Shown piece after piece: positions 53,446 to 62,012 of a DNA stretch of 64,000 bases. This DNA is from Halomonas sp. UBA3074 (GTDB lineage: Bacteria > Pseudomonadota > Gammaproteobacteria > Pseudomonadales > Halomonadaceae), in the NCBI RefSeq assembly GCF_002366715.1, contig NZ_DFBS01000021.1:28593-92592 (forward strand), read 5' to 3'. Each line of letters opens with the position of its first letter. Position 1 is the first letter of the stretch. Below the pieces are notes generated by a model, which did not search any database, was not told the origin of the DNA, and saw only the letters and a list, made by a program, of their open reading frames with translations. A program made the position numbers and the translations under genes.

Positions 53446-55041
53446 TTAGACATCCAGCAGCAGACGTGCCGGGTCTTCCAGCAATTCTTTCAAGGTAACC
53501 AAGAATTGAACGGCATCTTTGCCGTCGATCATACGGTGATCGTAAGAGAGCGCCAGATACATCATGGGGCGAATCTCGACCTTGCCGTTGACTGCCATCG
53601 GACGTTCCTGGATCTTGTGCATGCCCAGAATAGCGGTTTGCGGCGGGTTGATGATCGGGGTCGACATCAACGAGCCAAAGGTGCCGCCATTGGTGATCGT
53701 GAAGGTACCGCCGATCATGTCGTCCATGCCCAGCTTGCCGTCACGGCCACGCTTGCCGAAATCGACGATCTTGCGCTCGACATCGGCAATTTTCATGCTG
53801 TCGGTGTCACGCAGTACCGGCACGACCAAACCACGGTCGGTGGAAACCGCAACGCCGATATCCTGATAACCGTGATAAACGATGTCGGTGCCGTCGATAG
53901 AGGCGTTGACGTCCGGAAAGCGCTTGAGCCCTTCAGAAGCAGCTTTTACAAAGAAGCCCATAAAGCCCAACTTGATATCGTGCGCTTTTAGGAACGTCTC
54001 TTTGTACTGCGAGCGTAGGGCCATGATTTCGGTCATGTCCACTTCGTTATACGTGGTCAGCATCGCCGCCGTTTGCTGCGCCTGAACAAGACGCTTGGCG
54101 ATGGTTTGACGCAAACGGCTCATCGGCACGCGCTTCTCGATGCGCTCGCCTTCGGCCGCCGGAGCAGCGGCTGATTTGGCCGGTGCCGACGATTTCGCTG
54201 CTTTCTTGGCAGAACCGTCTTTGACCGCTTTCTGAACGTCTTCTTTCAGAATGCGACCACCTTTGCCGGTGCCTTCGATCTTGGCAACGTCCAGATCATG
54301 CTCGGCCACCATTTTACGCGCGGCCGGAGCGAGGATTTTGTCACCGACTTTCTCATCGGCGCCATCGTCATCGCTGCTGTCTGCTTTTGCGGGGGCTGAA
54401 TCGCCACCGCTATCGCCGCCACTGCTGTCACCGCCAGCGCCTTCAGTGAAGGTCGCAAGAATCGCTTCGGACTCTACCTGGCTACCCTCTTCGGCTTTGA
54501 TTTCAGCCAGGGCGCCATCGGCCGGTGCCACGACTTCAAGCACGACTTTGTCGGTTTCGATATCGGCCAGCACTTCATCACGCTTGACCGCTTCACCGAC
54601 TTTTTTGTGCCAAGTGGCCACGGTGCCTTCCTGAATCGACTCAGGGAAGCTGGGGGCTTTGACGTCATGCTGCTTGCCGCCACCGCTACCGCCACTGGCG
54701 GGCTTTTCTTGCTTCTCTTCAGACGGTTTTGCGTCAGCTTTCTCTTCGGTTTTTTCAGCGCTGTCATCGCCAGAAGATTTCTCTTCTTTGCTGCCTGACG
54801 CACTGCCTTCACCGATTTTGCCCAGCACCTGCTCTGACTCGACGGTATCGCCCTCTTCGGCCATCACGTCGGTTAGGGTACCCGCTTCCGGTGCGACGAC
54901 TTCCAGCACCACTTTGTCGGTTTCAATCTCAACAATCAGCTCGTCACGCTCAACGCTGTCACCCGGCTTTTTATGCCACGCCGCCACTGTGCCTTCGGCA
55001 ACGGATTCCGGAAAGGTTGGCGCTTTGATCTCAGTAGCCAT
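53446..55041 (-). CDS. sucB: Dihydrolipoyllysine-residue succinyltransferase (E2) with two lipoyl domains
   Basis: The 531-aa E2 has two N-terminal lipoyl domains instead of the usual single one. Domain 1 (about 2-77) carries K43 in EIETDKVVLEVVAPEAG; domain 2 (about 124-200) carries K165 in DIETDKVVLEVVAPADG. Acidic/Ser-rich linkers follow each. The E1/E3-binding domain is about 234-272 (ILAPAARKMVAEHDLDVAKI). The catalytic domain ends with LSYDHRMIDGKDAVQFL. It transfers succinyl groups to CoA. E. coli SucB is 405 aa with one lipoyl domain; the extra domain accounts for the added length. Confidence 0.95.
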   Translation of the reverse strand: MATEIKAPTFPESVAEGTVAAWHKKPGDSVERDELIVEIETDKVVLEVVAPEAGTLTDVMAEEGDTVESEQVLGKIGEGSASGSKEEKSSGDDSAEKTEEKADAKPSEEKQEKPASGGSGGGKQHDVKAPSFPESIQEGTVATWHKKVGEAVKRDEVLADIETDKVVLEVVAPADGALAEIKAEEGSQVESEAILATFTEGAGGDSSGGDSGGDSAPAKADSSDDDGADEKVGDKILAPAARKMVAEHDLDVAKIEGTGKGGRILKEDVQKAVKDGSAKKAAKSSAPAKSAAAPAAEGERIEKRVPMSRLRQTIAKRLVQAQQTAAMLTTYNEVDMTEIMALRSQYKETFLKAHDIKLGFMGFFVKAASEGLKRFPDVNASIDGTDIVYHGYQDIGVAVSTDRGLVVPVLRDTDSMKIADVERKIVDFGKRGRDGKLGMDDMIGGTFTITNGGTFGSLMSTPIINPPQTAILGMHKIQERPMAVNGKVEIRPMMYLALSYDHRMIDGKDAVQFLVTLKELLEDPARLLLDV

Positions 55042-55079
55042 GTCGTTTCCCTTATGTGTTCTCTAAATCCGGTGGCCGC

Positions 55080-57914
55080 TTATAAATTAAAAGCGTCTTC
55101 CACCAGCTGGCGCTGCTGTTCAGTATGGACGGACATATAGCCAGCTGCTGGTGCAGCAGAGGCAGGACGTCCTGCAAATTTCAACTCGCGTCCGAGGCCA
55201 TCTTTCAGCATATCGGCCACTGCACGCATATTGTGCTGACTGGCGTACCAGGCACCCTGGTTCAAGGGCTCTTCCTGACACCACACAATGTCTTCTACGT
55301 TGGTATAGCCTTGCAGCGCTTCCAGAAGCTCTTCTTTCGGGAAGGGGTAAAGCTGTTCAAGACGTAAGATGGCCGTGTCATGACGCTCATTCTCAGCGCG
55401 CCAAGCGGCTAAGTCGTAGTAGACCTTGCCAGCACAAAGTACAACGCGGGTGACCTTCTCAGGTGCCAGATCAGCTTGATCAGCGAGCACCATATGGAAC
55501 TTGCCGTGGGCCAGATCTTCAAGACTCGATGTCGCCTCTTTATGACGCAGCAGCGATTTAGGTGTCATCACCACCAGCGGCTTGCGCAGCGGACGGATCA
55601 CCTGACGACGCAGTAGATGATAAATCTGCGCGGGCGTGGTCGGTACGCAGACCTGCATGTTGTGCTCAGCACACATTTGCAGGAAACGCTCCAAGCGTGC
55701 CGACGAGTGCTCAGGACCCTGGCCTTCATAACCGTGTGGCAACAGCATGGTCAAACCACACACCCGGCCCCACTTCGTCTCACCGGAGGAGATGAACTGG
55801 TCAACGACGACCTGTGCGCCGTTAAAGAAATCACCAAACTGGGCTTCCCAGATCACTAGATCATTCGGCGCGGTGGTGGAGTAGCCATACTCGAACGCCA
55901 GCACGGCTTCTTCCGAGAGGAAGGAGTCATGAATAGTAAAGCGCGGCTGCCCATCGGCCATGTTCTGAAGCGGCACATAGGTGGAGCCATCTTTCTGGTT
56001 ATGCACCACGGCATGACGGTGGGAGAACGTACCGCGCCCAACGTCTTGCCCGGTAATCCGGATCGGGTGGCCCTGCTCGAGCAGCGTGGCGTAAGCCAGC
56101 GTTTCTGCAAAGCCCCAGTTGAGTGCCAAACCACCGGCCTGCATTTTGCGGCGATCTTCATAAATCTTGGCCACTTGGCGCTGCACGTCGACGCCATCCG
56201 GCACTTCGCACATGCGGGCGGCCAGCTGCTGCAGGCGCTTCATGTCGAAGGAGGTGTCTGCATCGCCGGTCCATTCGTGGCCGAGGTAAGGCGCCCAGTC
56301 AACGAACAGTGACGCGTTGGGCTCTTGCACCAAGGCGTTGGCGACGTGATTACCCGCCACGAGGTCGTCACGGTAGGTTTCGACCATCGCTTTAGCCGCG
56401 TCTTCAGAGAGCACACCTTGATCGACCAAACGCTTGGCATACAGCGAGCGCGCCGAGGGGTGATCTTTGATCTTGGCATACATCATCGGCTGTGTGCCTG
56501 ACGGCTCATCAGCTTCGTTATGGCCACGACGACGGTAGCAAACCAGGTCGATCACCACGTCTTTCTTGAACTGCTGACGGTAATCGAGGGCGACTTGCGT
56601 CGCGTGCAGCACTGCGTCCGGGTCATCGCCATTGACGTGAAAAATTGGCGCTTGAACCATCTTGGCAATATCAGTGCAGTATTCGGTAGAGCGTGCATCC
56701 AGCGGATGCGAGGTGGTGAAGCCCACTTGGTTGTTGATCACAATGTGGACCGTGCCACCGGTTTTATAAGCACGGGTCTGGGACATCTGGAATGTCTCCA
56801 TCACCACGCCTTGACCGGCAAACGCCGCATCGCCGTGAACGTTGATCGGCAGCACTTTGCTGCCCTCTTCGTCGTTACGACGATCCTGACGAGCACGCAC
56901 CGAGCCTTCTACCACGGGCGCCACGATTTCCAGGTGCGATGGGTTGAACGACATCGCCAAATGGACTTCGCCGCCTGGTGACATGACGTTCGAACTAAAG
57001 CCCTGGTGGTACTTCACATCACCTGAGCCGCGCTCGATCACCTTTTTGCCATCGAACTCATCGATCAAGTCAGCTGGGTTTTTACCCAAAATGTTGACCA
57101 ACAGGTTCAGTCGACCGCGGTGCGCCATACCGATGACCACTTCCTTGGTGCCGTAACCACCGGCACGCTGGATCAGTTCATCCATCATCGGTACAAACGT
57201 TTCGCCGCCTTCAAGACCAAAGCGCTTGGTGCCTGGATACTTGGATGCCAGGTAGTTTTCCAAACCTTCGGCCGCCGTCAATCGCTCCAGCACGTGCTTA
57301 CGCACGTCGGCGCTGAAATCAGGCGCACTGCGTACCGACTCGAAACGTCGCTGTAACCAACGTTTCTCTTCGGTATCGACGATATGCATGATCTCGCAGC
57401 CGATGGAGCGGCAATACGTGCGCTCCAGCGCATCAACGATGTCACGCAGCGGTGCTTTGTCGATACCTAAAAAGAAAGAACCGGTTTGGAACTCGGTGTC
57501 CAGATCAGCTTTTGAGAGCTGATGAAAAGACAGATCGAGATCGGGGACGGGGGTGGGATTACGCAGTCCTAGCGGGTCGATATTGGCCTTTTGATGGCCA
57601 CGGAAGCGGTAAGCGTTAATCAGCTGCAGGACTTTGACCTGCTTTTTGTTTTCACCGCTATCGGCAGCGGCGACTACCCGGCCCGGACGACTTTCGCGCC
57701 CCAACTGGTAGAACTGATCACGGACTGGGCTTAGTGGAACATCGTGGGAGGCACTGCCCTCGGGGCGCGGCAACTCATCAAAGTAGCTGCGCCATTCGTC
57801 AGGGACAGACTCAGGATCGGCGAGGTACTGCTCGTAAAGCGCTTCCACGTAGTGAACATTGCCGCCACTAACGTGAGAGGAACGCCACATCAACTCCATT
57901 ATGCCTTGTTGCAT
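55080..57914 (-). CDS. sucA: 2-Oxoglutarate dehydrogenase E1 component
   Basis: The 944-aa thiamine-diphosphate enzyme decarboxylates 2-oxoglutarate and transfers succinyl to the lipoyl arm of SucB. It starts MQQGIMELMWRSSHVSGGNV, aligned with pseudomonad SucA. Landmarks are KRFGLEGGETFVPMMDELIQ, GMAHRGRLNLLVNILGK, CYRRRGHNEADEP, the pyrimidine-binding HSSARLERFLQMCA and MTPKSLLRHKEATS. The frame stays open upstream to 58004 through a GC-rich leader, but that part is not family-like. First gene of sucA-sucB-lpd-sucC-sucD. Confidence 0.97.
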   Translation of the reverse strand: MQQGIMELMWRSSHVSGGNVHYVEALYEQYLADPESVPDEWRSYFDELPRPEGSASHDVPLSPVRDQFYQLGRESRPGRVVAAADSGENKKQVKVLQLINAYRFRGHQKANIDPLGLRNPTPVPDLDLSFHQLSKADLDTEFQTGSFFLGIDKAPLRDIVDALERTYCRSIGCEIMHIVDTEEKRWLQRRFESVRSAPDFSADVRKHVLERLTAAEGLENYLASKYPGTKRFGLEGGETFVPMMDELIQRAGGYGTKEVVIGMAHRGRLNLLVNILGKNPADLIDEFDGKKVIERGSGDVKYHQGFSSNVMSPGGEVHLAMSFNPSHLEIVAPVVEGSVRARQDRRNDEEGSKVLPINVHGDAAFAGQGVVMETFQMSQTRAYKTGGTVHIVINNQVGFTTSHPLDARSTEYCTDIAKMVQAPIFHVNGDDPDAVLHATQVALDYRQQFKKDVVIDLVCYRRRGHNEADEPSGTQPMMYAKIKDHPSARSLYAKRLVDQGVLSEDAAKAMVETYRDDLVAGNHVANALVQEPNASLFVDWAPYLGHEWTGDADTSFDMKRLQQLAARMCEVPDGVDVQRQVAKIYEDRRKMQAGGLALNWGFAETLAYATLLEQGHPIRITGQDVGRGTFSHRHAVVHNQKDGSTYVPLQNMADGQPRFTIHDSFLSEEAVLAFEYGYSTTAPNDLVIWEAQFGDFFNGAQVVVDQFISSGETKWGRVCGLTMLLPHGYEGQGPEHSSARLERFLQMCAEHNMQVCVPTTPAQIYHLLRRQVIRPLRKPLVVMTPKSLLRHKEATSSLEDLAHGKFHMVLADQADLAPEKVTRVVLCAGKVYYDLAAWRAENERHDTAILRLEQLYPFPKEELLEALQGYTNVEDIVWCQEEPLNQGAWYASQHNMRAVADMLKDGLGRELKFAGRPASAAPAAGYMSVHTEQQRQLVEDAFNL

Positions 57915-57985
57915 CTCTCGGTCACCCTGCACTGATGGGGTGGTATCGGTATCGTCGCAAACGTGCGGCGACATCGCTATTGCCC

Positions 57986-58031
57986 TGCCGGCGGGGCGGG
58001 ACATTTGCCGGCGGCGCCGGCCAACGGCCGG
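57986..58031. repeat. GC-rich multi-hairpin region in the sucA leader
   Basis: TGCCGGCGG occurs at 57986 and again at 58006. GCCGGC-GGC-GCCGGC (58007-58021) and CCGGCC-AAC-GGCCGG (58017-58031) are overlapping perfect inverted repeats. They lie 72-117 bases upstream of the sucA start and could fold in the sucA leader RNA. The whole gap 57915-58278 (364 bp) holds these, the hairpin at 58114 and short direct repeats; no gene is seen. Confidence 0.55.
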
Positions 58032-58113
58032 AAACCCTGTTCATCTAGCTATACATCATCAAGCTGTTTATACCTAACGCGTCATACGGTGTTTCGTCTT
58101 CAGTTCATGCTCG

Positions 58114-58140
58114 AAAGCCGGTACCCAAGGCACCGGCTTT
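58114..58140 (-). terminator. Hairpin after sdhB
   Basis: AAAGCCGGT (58114-58122), 9-base loop, ACCGGCTTT (58132-58140) form a 9-bp stem 139 bases past the sdhB stop. The T run is short, so read-through from sdh into suc is plausible. Confidence 0.6.
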
Positions 58141-58218
58141 CAAACTTGTCTGATCAGCGGTGCGACGCGACGCCGCACCACGTGACAAACCCTATGATAA
58201 CAAGCGAAGCGCCATGAT

Positions 58219-58250
58219 TTAAGTGGCATTATCACCCAACTTAAGTGGCA
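58219..58250. repeat. Direct repeat TTAAGTGGCA (two copies)
   Basis: TTAAGTGGCA occurs at 58219-58228 and 58241-58250, 22 bp apart. A degenerate copy (TTAGGTAGCA) lies at 58279 in the sdhB stop region. Two helical turns apart, the pair could be a binding site; function unknown. Confidence 0.5.
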
Positions 58251-58278
58251 CACGCTTTTTTACTCAAATGTCATAGGC

Positions 58279-58989
58279 TTAGGTAGCATCAGCCAGTAAC
58301 ATTTCGCGAATTTTACCGATCGCGCGGGTGGGATTAAGCCCTTTTGGACACACCGCCACACAGTTCATGATGCCACGGCAGCGGAAGACCGAAAACGGAT
58401 CTTCCAAATCGCTTAGGCGTTCACGCGTAGCGGTATCACGGGAATCCGCCAGGAAACGGTAAGATTGCAGCAGACCTGCCGGGCCCACGAACTTCTCAGG
58501 GTTCCACCAGAACGACGGGCAAGACGTTGAGCAGCAGGCGCATAGAATACACTCATACAGCCCATCGAGCTTGTCGCGATCTTCTGGCGATTGCAGGCGC
58601 TCGATAGCCGGGGCAGGCGTGTCATTTTGCAGGTACGGCTGGATACGCTCGTACTGCTTATAGAACAGCCCCATGTCGACGACCATATCGCGAATCACCG
58701 GCAAACCTGGCAGCGGACGCAGCACCAGCTTGTTGTTTTTCACAACGTCTGAAAGCGGCGTAATACACGCCAAGCCGTTTTTGCCGTTCATGTTCATGCC
58801 GTCGGAACCGCACACCCCTTCGCGGCAGCTGCGACGAAACGCCAAACCACTGTCTTGTTCTTTCATCATATGAAGAACATCCAGCACCATTACATCGCGG
58901 CCTTTGGTATCGACCTGAAACTCCTGCATGTAAGGCGCGGAGTCGGTTTCCGGATTGTAACGGTATACGGATACCTGAAGATTGGACAT
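58279..58989 (-). CDS. sdhB: Succinate dehydrogenase iron-sulfur subunit
   Basis: The 236-aa subunit has the [2Fe-2S] cluster cysteines in FRRSCREGVCGSDGMNMNG and LAC, the [4Fe-4S] motif CILCACCSTSCPSFWW and the [3Fe-4S] motif CRGIMNCVAVCPKGLNP. It passes electrons from SdhA to the quinone at SdhCD. GGGAG precedes the ATG. It is the last gene of sdhCDAB and runs towards the suc cluster on the same strand. Confidence 0.97.
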   Translation of the reverse strand: MSNLQVSVYRYNPETDSAPYMQEFQVDTKGRDVMVLDVLHMMKEQDSGLAFRRSCREGVCGSDGMNMNGKNGLACITPLSDVVKNNKLVLRPLPGLPVIRDMVVDMGLFYKQYERIQPYLQNDTPAPAIERLQSPEDRDKLDGLYECILCACCSTSCPSFWWNPEKFVGPAGLLQSYRFLADSRDTATRERLSDLEDPFSVFRCRGIMNCVAVCPKGLNPTRAIGKIREMLLADAT

Positions 58990-59016
58990 TTTGACTCCCT
59001 CTCGTCAATGCGGCGT

Positions 59017-60789
59017 TTAGTAGGTACGAACCTTAGGCTCGAAGGTATCAACCGTTTTCGGTTTGAAGTTGACGTCGCGCTTCTTCAGCTCTTTGGTCGC
59101 TGGGAAGAAAAGCGAGTGCTTCAGCCAGTTGACATCATCACGGTCTGGATAGTCATAGCGCGAGTGGGCGCCACGGCTCTCTTTACGCTCAAGGGCAGCG
59201 ATCGCCGTCGCTTCTGCCACTTCCATCAAGTTATCCAGTTCCAGCGCTTCTACACGGGCTGTGTTGAACGCGTTGGACTTGTCAGGCAGATGGGCATTGG
59301 CGATACGCTCGCGCAGTTTCGCCAGCTTATCGACGCCTTCCAGCATGTTTTTCTCTTCGCGGAATACGCCGAAGGAGGTCTGCATGATTTCCTGAAGCTC
59401 AGCTTTCAGCTCAGGAATGCTTTCGCCACCCTCAGACTCGTTCCAGCGCGTGATCCGCTTCATGGCGAATTCGATATCCGACTCGGAAGCGTCCAGGTAC
59501 TCGATGCCTTCGTTCAGTGCGCCTTCGATAAACATGCCAGCGGCACGCCCAAAGACCACCAGATCCAGCAGTGAGTTCCCGCCCAGACGGTTAGCACCGT
59601 GGACCGATACACACGCCGCTTCGCCACAGGCAAACAAGCCGTTAACGATATGATCGTTACCGCTTTCGTCCATGGTAATCGCCTGACCATGAATGTTGGT
59701 CGGAATACCGCCCATCATATAGTGGCAGGTCGGGACGACGGGGATCGGATCTTTGGCCGGATCGACGTGAGCAAAGGTCTTGGAAAGCTCGACGATACCG
59801 GGCAGGCGCTTGCCAAGGACTTCTTCACCCAGGTGATCGAGCTTCAGGAAGACGTGATCGCCCTTCTCGCCGCAGCCACGACCTTCGAGGATTTCCATGA
59901 CCATGGAGCGTGCGACCACGTCGCGGCCCGCCAAATCTTTGGCGTTCGGCGCGTAGCGTTCCATGAAGCGTTCGCCGTCTTTATTGATCAGGTAGCCACC
60001 TTCACCGCGGCAACCTTCTGTGACCAGCGTGCCCGCGCCGTAAATACCGGTCGGGTGGAACTGCCACATTTCCATGTCTTGCATCGGGAAGCCGGCGCGC
60101 AGCGCCATGCCGATACCGTCACCGGTATTGATCAGGGCGTTGGTGGTCGAGGCGTAGATACGGCCTGCACCACCGGTCGCCAGTACCGTGGCCTTGGATT
60201 TAACGTGAACCACTTCGCCGGTCTCGATGCACATGGCGATACAACCCACCACGTCACCGCTGGCGTTTTTGACCAAATCCACCGCGTACCACTCATTGAG
60301 GAACACGGTATTGTTCTTCAAGTTGTTCTGGTAAAGGGTGTGCAACAGTGCGTGGCCGGTACGGTCAGCGGCTGCGCAAGTACGCGCCGCCTGACCACCT
60401 TCACCAAAGTTCTTCGACTGACCACCGAACGGACGCTGATAGATGCGGCCGTTGTCTAAACGCGAGAACGGCAGACCCATGTGCTCGAGCTCGAATACCG
60501 CTTTCGGGCCTTCGGAACACATATATTCAGCCGCGTCCTGGTCAGCGATATAGTCGCCGCCTTTAACGGTGTCATACATGTGCCAGCGCCAATCATCGTT
60601 CGGGTCGTCGGACGCGATCGCACAGGTAATGCCACCCTGGGCAGAAACGGTGTGAGAACGGGTCGGGAAAACTTTCGATAACACGGCCGTCTTTTTACCG
60701 GACTTCGCCAGTTCTAGAGCGGCTCGCAGGCCAGAGCCACCGCCACCAATAATGATGGCGTCAAACGTCAGGCTACGCAGATTAGACAT
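59017..60789 (-). CDS. sdhA: Succinate dehydrogenase flavoprotein subunit
   Basis: The 590-aa flavoprotein oxidises succinate to fumarate. The FAD-binding motif is FDAIIIGGGGSGLRAALELA; the His that binds FAD covalently is in FPTRSHTVSAQGGITCA. Other landmarks are QFHPTGIYGAGTLVTEGCRGEGGYL and CHYMMGGIPTNIHG. The ATG at 60789 (MSNLRSLTFDA) has GGGGAG 8 bases upstream; the open frame to 60867 overlaps sdhD and is not family-like. Confidence 0.97.
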   Translation of the reverse strand: MSNLRSLTFDAIIIGGGGSGLRAALELAKSGKKTAVLSKVFPTRSHTVSAQGGITCAIASDDPNDDWRWHMYDTVKGGDYIADQDAAEYMCSEGPKAVFELEHMGLPFSRLDNGRIYQRPFGGQSKNFGEGGQAARTCAAADRTGHALLHTLYQNNLKNNTVFLNEWYAVDLVKNASGDVVGCIAMCIETGEVVHVKSKATVLATGGAGRIYASTTNALINTGDGIGMALRAGFPMQDMEMWQFHPTGIYGAGTLVTEGCRGEGGYLINKDGERFMERYAPNAKDLAGRDVVARSMVMEILEGRGCGEKGDHVFLKLDHLGEEVLGKRLPGIVELSKTFAHVDPAKDPIPVVPTCHYMMGGIPTNIHGQAITMDESGNDHIVNGLFACGEAACVSVHGANRLGGNSLLDLVVFGRAAGMFIEGALNEGIEYLDASESDIEFAMKRITRWNESEGGESIPELKAELQEIMQTSFGVFREEKNMLEGVDKLAKLRERIANAHLPDKSNAFNTARVEALELDNLMEVAEATAIAALERKESRGAHSRYDYPDRDDVNWLKHSLFFPATKELKKRDVNFKPKTVDTFEPKVRTY

Positions 60790-60793
60790 GTAA

Positions 60794-61141
60794 TCAAGCT
60801 CCCCACAAAATTTGAATGCCCCACACCAAGTACACGAAAATGCCCAGGATGATGACAGCTTGGGCACCCACGCGCAGGCGAGTGGACTTGAGATAGTCGG
60901 TGGTGACGGTCCACAGGCCGATCCAGGCGTGTGCCGCTAAGGCAACAAAAGCCAGTAGCGAGAAAATCCGCATCCACGTCTGATTGAACAGGCCGCTCCA
61001 CGCGTAATAATCGAGGTCTGGATTAAACAGCAGGAAGGCAACGATAAAGACCGTATAGAGGGCCAGGATCACCGCGGAAACGCGCTGCATCAGCCAATCA
61101 GAAAGCCCACTACGGCCAAAACTTGTGATGTTGGTTACCAT
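60794..61141 (-). CDS. sdhD: Succinate dehydrogenase membrane anchor subunit
   Basis: The 115-aa protein has three membrane segments (WLMQRVSAVILALYTVFIVAFLL; LLAFVALAAHAWIGLWTVTTDYL; AQAVIILGIFVYLVWGI) and the heme/quinone-side motif H-A-W-I-G with a following Asp-Tyr. The ATG at 61141 overlaps the sdhC stop and has AGGAG 7 bases upstream. Confidence 0.94.
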   Translation of the reverse strand: MVTNITSFGRSGLSDWLMQRVSAVILALYTVFIVAFLLFNPDLDYYAWSGLFNQTWMRIFSLLAFVALAAHAWIGLWTVTTDYLKSTRLRVGAQAVIILGIFVYLVWGIQILWGA

Positions 61142-61512
61142 ACCCAAACTCCTGCCAGAATAATCAGAACGGCACTGACCACGACGGTGATCTGCGCTTT
61201 TTGTACGCCACCTTCAAGGGTCACCCCAATATCGGCATCCATCAGCAGGTGCTTAATGCCTGCGACAAAGTGGAATGCCAAGGCAGACAGCAGCCCCCAA
61301 GCGATTAACTTGGCCAAGAAATTATTGGCCAGCGCATCGCTAACGGCGTCGAAACCCGCCGGAGATGACAAGGATTTACCCAGCGCCCAAAAAGCGAAAA
61401 TCAGGCCAACGAACAGAATGACACCCGTAATACGGTGGGTGATCGACGTCAGGGCCGGCAGTGGGAAGTGGATCGTAGTAAGGTCTAGGTTTACGGGTCG
61501 TTTGCTATTCAC
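61135..61512 (-). CDS. sdhC: Succinate dehydrogenase cytochrome b556 subunit
   Basis: The 125-aa protein begins VNSKRPVNLDLTTIHFPLPALTSITHRITGVILF, the family signature, and has the heme-ligand histidine in LAFHFVAGIKHLLMD, three membrane segments in all. The start is uncertain: GTG 61512 aligns with pseudomonad SdhC; a GTG at 61524 would add four residues. Neither has a good ribosome-binding site. It is the first gene of sdhCDAB. Confidence 0.93.
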   Translation of the reverse strand: MNSKRPVNLDLTTIHFPLPALTSITHRITGVILFVGLIFAFWALGKSLSSPAGFDAVSDALANNFLAKLIAWGLLSALAFHFVAGIKHLLMDADIGVTLEGGVQKAQITVVVSAVLIILAGVWVW

Positions 61513-61909
61513 GGCTTTGTACACACTCTCTTGGCCCGCTCTGCGACAGGTCGGGCATGGCCCGAGCGGGCGGTGGTTGCTGGAAGGGGCTCGGCCGTTG
61601 CCAAGTCGGGCACGACCACCTACCTGCCGGTCGCGCGCCGTGGATTATAAGAACCTTCGCCCTCGCTTACAAACCGAACTCAAGCTTAACTCGACTATGG
61701 TGCAAGAAAATTGCCATCATTGTGAGTCGATTTTGCGGTGCAGCATAGCTATAGTGACAGTAGAGTAGCAATTTGATAAGCCTGTTAACATCTTATGTTA
61801 AAGTAGCGTCAATCTTTCGACGCCTCATCATATTGTAGACTTTTAAAGCTTATACAAAACCCTTCATAAGAACAATATTTGTATAGTTAGCGGCTAGCGC
61901 TTAGGCTAA
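61513..61909. other. Divergent sdhC-gltA gap, leader region
   Basis: No gene is evident in about 400 bp. The sdhC-proximal half (61540-61640) is GC-rich with repeated GTCGGGC and inverted pieces such as GCCCG-AG-CGGGC, so the sdhC leader RNA may be structured. The other half is AT-rich and should hold the sdhC promoter, which I cannot place confidently. Confidence 0.6.
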
Positions 61910-61937
61910 TTGACAAAATGTCGCACACTTCTATAGT
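61910..61937 (+). promoter_or_regulatory. Sigma-70 promoter for gltA
   Basis: TTGACA (61910-61915) is a consensus -35. TATAGT (61932-61937) is a near-consensus -10. The spacer is 16 bp. The transcript would start about 70 bases before the gltA ATG. Confidence 0.75.
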
Positions 61938-62012
61938 GGGCAAGCCTTTTCGCCGGCGCGGTATGCGCAGCAACGACTTTACGTCCCAACCCGAATTCGA
62001 AAGGAGGCCAGC

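Noticed and set aside
57915..58004. N-terminal extension of SucA
   Set aside because: The frame is open but the residues are not family-like; the protein aligns from the ATG at 57914.
59599..60459. 286-aa open frame opposite sdhA
   Set aside because: It is antisense to the flavoprotein gene; codon bias explains it.
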